DNA of 6,920 nucleotides from Anaerolineaceae bacterium (GTDB taxonomy: Bacteria; Chloroflexota; Anaerolineae; Anaerolineales; Villigracilaceae), in the NCBI GenBank assembly GCA_009885445.1, contig VFKQ01000310.1, positions 1 to 6,920 on the forward strand, in the 5' to 3' direction. A program made the translations under genes and the position numbers. Under the pieces are notes generated by a model that saw only the letters and a list, made by a program, of their open reading frames with translations, ran no database searches and was not told where the DNA came from. Positions 5,184 to 6,920 of the stretch are shown in pieces (positions within the stretch are counted from its first letter, which is position 1; each line of letters opens with the position of its first letter).

Positions 5184-6676
5184 AAATTCGCACTTGGCAA
5201 AAATTGCGGTGGCTTGCGCACTTTGGTCAACTGCTCAAAAGCATATGCAAATTTTATGATGGTCGCTTCCTGCCAGGCTTTGGCCATAAACGAAACGCCA
5301 ACCGGCAAACCAAAAAGATAACCAGCAGGCACAGTGATGTGCGGATACCCTGCCGCCGCCGCGTACGAAGTTGAGTCGTTGTCCCAATTGCTGGCGTCGC
5401 CGTTGACCAGGTCAATTTTCCACGAAGGGCCGCCCGAGGGGAGCGTGATAGCTTGCAGGCGATGTTTGCGCATCACTGCGTCAATGCCTTCTTTTTGCGA
5501 AAGGCGTTTGCTTTTTACGAGCGCCGCTAAATATTTTTTGCTGGTCAACGGTCCGCGTTCCTGCGCGGCAAGCATGTGCTCCTGCCCAAAATATTTCAAC
5601 ACAGTTGCCGCATGTTCTTCATTGAATTTAATCGTGTCGGCCATCGAATGGATTTTCACATGCGGCGCAACCCCGCGCAAGTACGCATCGAGTCCCGCCT
5701 TGAATTCGTAATACAAAATTTCCAACTCGGCTTTGCCAAATGTGTTACTCGATTTCAATTCCACGTCAATCAAAGTCGCGCCGGCCTGCTTCATCGCATC
5801 CAAACTTTCTTCCATGATTTTCGCCACGCGCGAGTCTGTGCCGAACAAAGTCCGTGCGACGCCGATGCGAGCGCCCTTCAACCCGCGCGGATTCAGCGAC
5901 TTGGAATAATCGTCCACCCCGCGCTTCGCCACCGCGCGTGTAGCGGGGTCGCGCTTATCAAGCCCGCGCAACACTGACAGCAAAATCGCCGCGTCGGTCA
6001 CATTGCGAGTCATCGGCCCGGCGGTGTCTTGACTGTGCGAGATTGGAATGATTCCCGAACGACTGACGAGTCCCAAGGTGGGCTTGATGCCGACCAGTCC
6101 ATTTGTTTGCGCGGGACAAATGATCGAGCCGTCGGTTTCTGTGCCGACTCCCACGGCGGCGAGATTGGCCGCAATCGCTGCGCCGGTGCCGGAGGAAGAT
6201 CCGCAGGCCGAGCGGTCGAGCGCGTAGGGGTTTAGCGTCAGTCCGCCGCGAGAGGACCATCCGCTCGAGGAGCGCTGTCCGCGAAAGTTGGCCCACTCGC
6301 TTAAGTTTGTTTTCGCTAAAATCACCGCGCCCGCCGCGCGCAATTTTTCAACGAGGCCTGCGTCCTGTGCGGCGTAGTTGCCTTCGAGCGCAATCGAACC
6401 GGCGGTCGTCTGCATTTTATCGGCGGTGTCGATATTGTCTTTGATGACGACGGGGATTCCATGCAGTGGACCGCGCGTCCGCCCGGCGGCCCGCTCCACG
6501 TCGAGGGCGGAGGCGATGGCGAGGGCTTCAGGGTTCGATTCGATGATTGAGTTGAGTCCGGCCCCGGCGCGGTCGACGGATTCGATTCTCTCCAGATAAG
6601 ATTGCGTCAACTGGCGGGCGGTCAATTCCCCCGACTTCATTTTGCCCTGCAATTCAGCAATCGTATATTCCTGCAT
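5180..6676 (-). CDS. amidase-signature hydrolase, peptide-amidase-like (498 aa)
   Basis: A Ser-cisSer-Lys hydrolase that cleaves amide bonds (C-N, releasing ammonia or an amine). The catalytic lysine is K79 in PVVIKDNIDT (75-84), the cis-serine S160 in CGSSSGTGAA (158-167), and the nucleophile S184 in GTETDGSIICPA (178-189). The 24-residue spacing between the serines fits the family. GLVGIKPTLGLVSRSGIIP (193-211) and SQDTAGPMTRNVTDAA (215-230) continue the signature. The TETDGSI-CPA wording and the full length resemble peptide amidases and fatty-acid-amide-type enzymes more than GatA, and no gatB or gatC is nearby; the natural substrate is unknown. There is no signal peptide, so it should act in the cytosol. 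The ATG shares its A with the upstream CBS gene's TAA, which indicates translational coupling; only a weak G-rich stretch precedes it. Its stop codon lies in a palindromic repeat and a terminator follows. Confidence 0.94.
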   Translation of the reverse strand: MQEYTIAELQGKMKSGELTARQLTQSYLERIESVDRAGAGLNSIIESNPEALAIASALDVERAAGRTRGPLHGIPVVIKDNIDTADKMQTTAGSIALEGNYAAQDAGLVEKLRAAGAVILAKTNLSEWANFRGQRSSSGWSSRGGLTLNPYALDRSACGSSSGTGAAIAANLAAVGVGTETDGSIICPAQTNGLVGIKPTLGLVSRSGIIPISHSQDTAGPMTRNVTDAAILLSVLRGLDKRDPATRAVAKRGVDDYSKSLNPRGLKGARIGVARTLFGTDSRVAKIMEESLDAMKQAGATLIDVELKSSNTFGKAELEILYYEFKAGLDAYLRGVAPHVKIHSMADTIKFNEEHAATVLKYFGQEHMLAAQERGPLTSKKYLAALVKSKRLSQKEGIDAVMRKHRLQAITLPSGGPSWKIDLVNGDASNWDNDSTSYAAAAGYPHITVPAGYLFGLPVGVSFMAKAWQEATIIKFAYAFEQLTKVRKPPQFLPSANL

Positions 6677-6678
6677 TA
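6674..6678 (-). promoter_or_regulatory. TAATG stop-start overlap coupling CBS protein and amidase
   Basis: On the - strand the sequence GCTAATGCAG joins the TAA of the CBS gene to the ATG of the amidase with one shared base. No good Shine-Dalgarno sequence precedes it (only GGCGGCGG). Reinitiation by ribosomes finishing the CBS gene is the likely way the amidase is translated. Confidence 0.7.
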
Positions 6679-6920
6679 GCGGCCGCCGCCGGTGATGTAA
6701 TGTTCGAGTTGTTCGATCATGAATTTTTGGTAGTCCACCATTTCGCGCAATGCGTCGCGGGCCGAGATGACGCCGATCAATTCGCCATGTTCGTAAACAG
6801 GCAGGTGACGGATATTTTTATCAATCATCACCGCCACACATTCGTCGAGCATTTGAGTGGCTTCGACGAAAAATACTTTGGAGGTCATGATATCTTTGAC
6901 TTTGGTGTCGTGCGCAGTGC
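6676..6920 (-). CDS. CBS-domain protein, C-terminal part (runs off the right edge)
   Basis: The reading frame stays open to the window edge, so the ATG at 6888-6886 is internal and the true start is outside. Eighty codons are visible. They begin TAHDTKVKDIM, the normal linker into the second domain of a tandem CBS (Bateman) pair, and continue with SKVFFVEATQMLDECVAVM, IRHLPVYEHGELIGVIS and ISARDALREMV. The GVIS-x-x-D pattern is the usual nucleotide-ribose contact of CBS domains. The end, FMIEQLEHYITGGGR, matches stand-alone CBS-pair proteins of about 140-150 aa, which bind adenine nucleotides and act as regulatory modules; the partner is unknown. The TAA overlaps the amidase ATG by one base (TAATG), so the two are probably made together and may be linked in function. 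Confidence 0.92.
   Translation of the reverse strand, partial: TAHDTKVKDIMTSKVFFVEATQMLDECVAVMIDKNIRHLPVYEHGELIGVISARDALREMVDYQKFMIEQLEHYITGGGR

Noticed and set aside
5180..6676. Glutamyl-tRNA amidotransferase subunit A (gatA)
   Set aside because: No gatB or gatC nearby, and the TETDGSI-CPA wording is closer to peptide-amidase-like enzymes; a general amidase call is safer.
6676..6888. A complete 70-aa CBS protein starting at the ATG at 6888
   Set aside because: The frame stays open upstream to the window edge with typical CBS-linker sequence (KVKDIM), so that ATG is internal and the gene is partial.

Overview
The window looks like ordinary chromosomal DNA from a moderately GC-rich bacterium. 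A member of the Chloroflexota (Anaerolineae or a relative) is my best guess. This rests on the eukaryote/archaeal-type prolyl-tRNA synthetase, the style of the FAD oxidoreductase and CBS proteins, and the many short palindromic and tandem repeats between genes. It is an impression from protein character, not a database result.

Layout. Positions 1-36 hold the unidentified tail of an upstream transcript, which ends at a strong intrinsic terminator (36-70). Five genes then run on the + strand: a LOG-family Rossmann protein (155-691), prolyl-tRNA synthetase (802-2241), an all-helical HEAT/AlkD-like protein (2323-3129), a six-helix membrane protein (3164-3673) and a DAO-family FAD-dependent oxidoreductase (3737-5047). 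Gaps of 34-110 bases and the absence of a convincing + strand terminator between them allow co-transcription, but the genes share no obvious pathway. Two genes run on the - strand: the C-terminal part of a CBS-domain protein that enters from the right edge (6676-6920) and an amidase-signature hydrolase (5180-6676). They overlap by one base (TAATG) and are almost certainly one translationally coupled operon. It ends at a clear - strand terminator (5108-5149) in the convergent gap.

I see no phage, IS element, CRISPR array, defence system or biosynthetic cluster, and I do not claim a new gene system. The most notable signal is the repeat content at gene edges. A nested palindrome carries the Shine-Dalgarno sequence of the LOG gene. 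An inverted purine/pyrimidine repeat with a 15-bp tandem tail links the LOG stop codon to proS. A hairpin with a 7-bp tandem tail runs straight into the ATG of the HEAT-like gene. Four consecutive hairpins fill the convergent gap, and the last one contains the amidase stop codon. A repeat-like 21-mer lies in frame inside the FAD oxidoreductase. Together these suggest that small mobile or expanding repeats have been shaping gene starts, stops and even protein sequence here.
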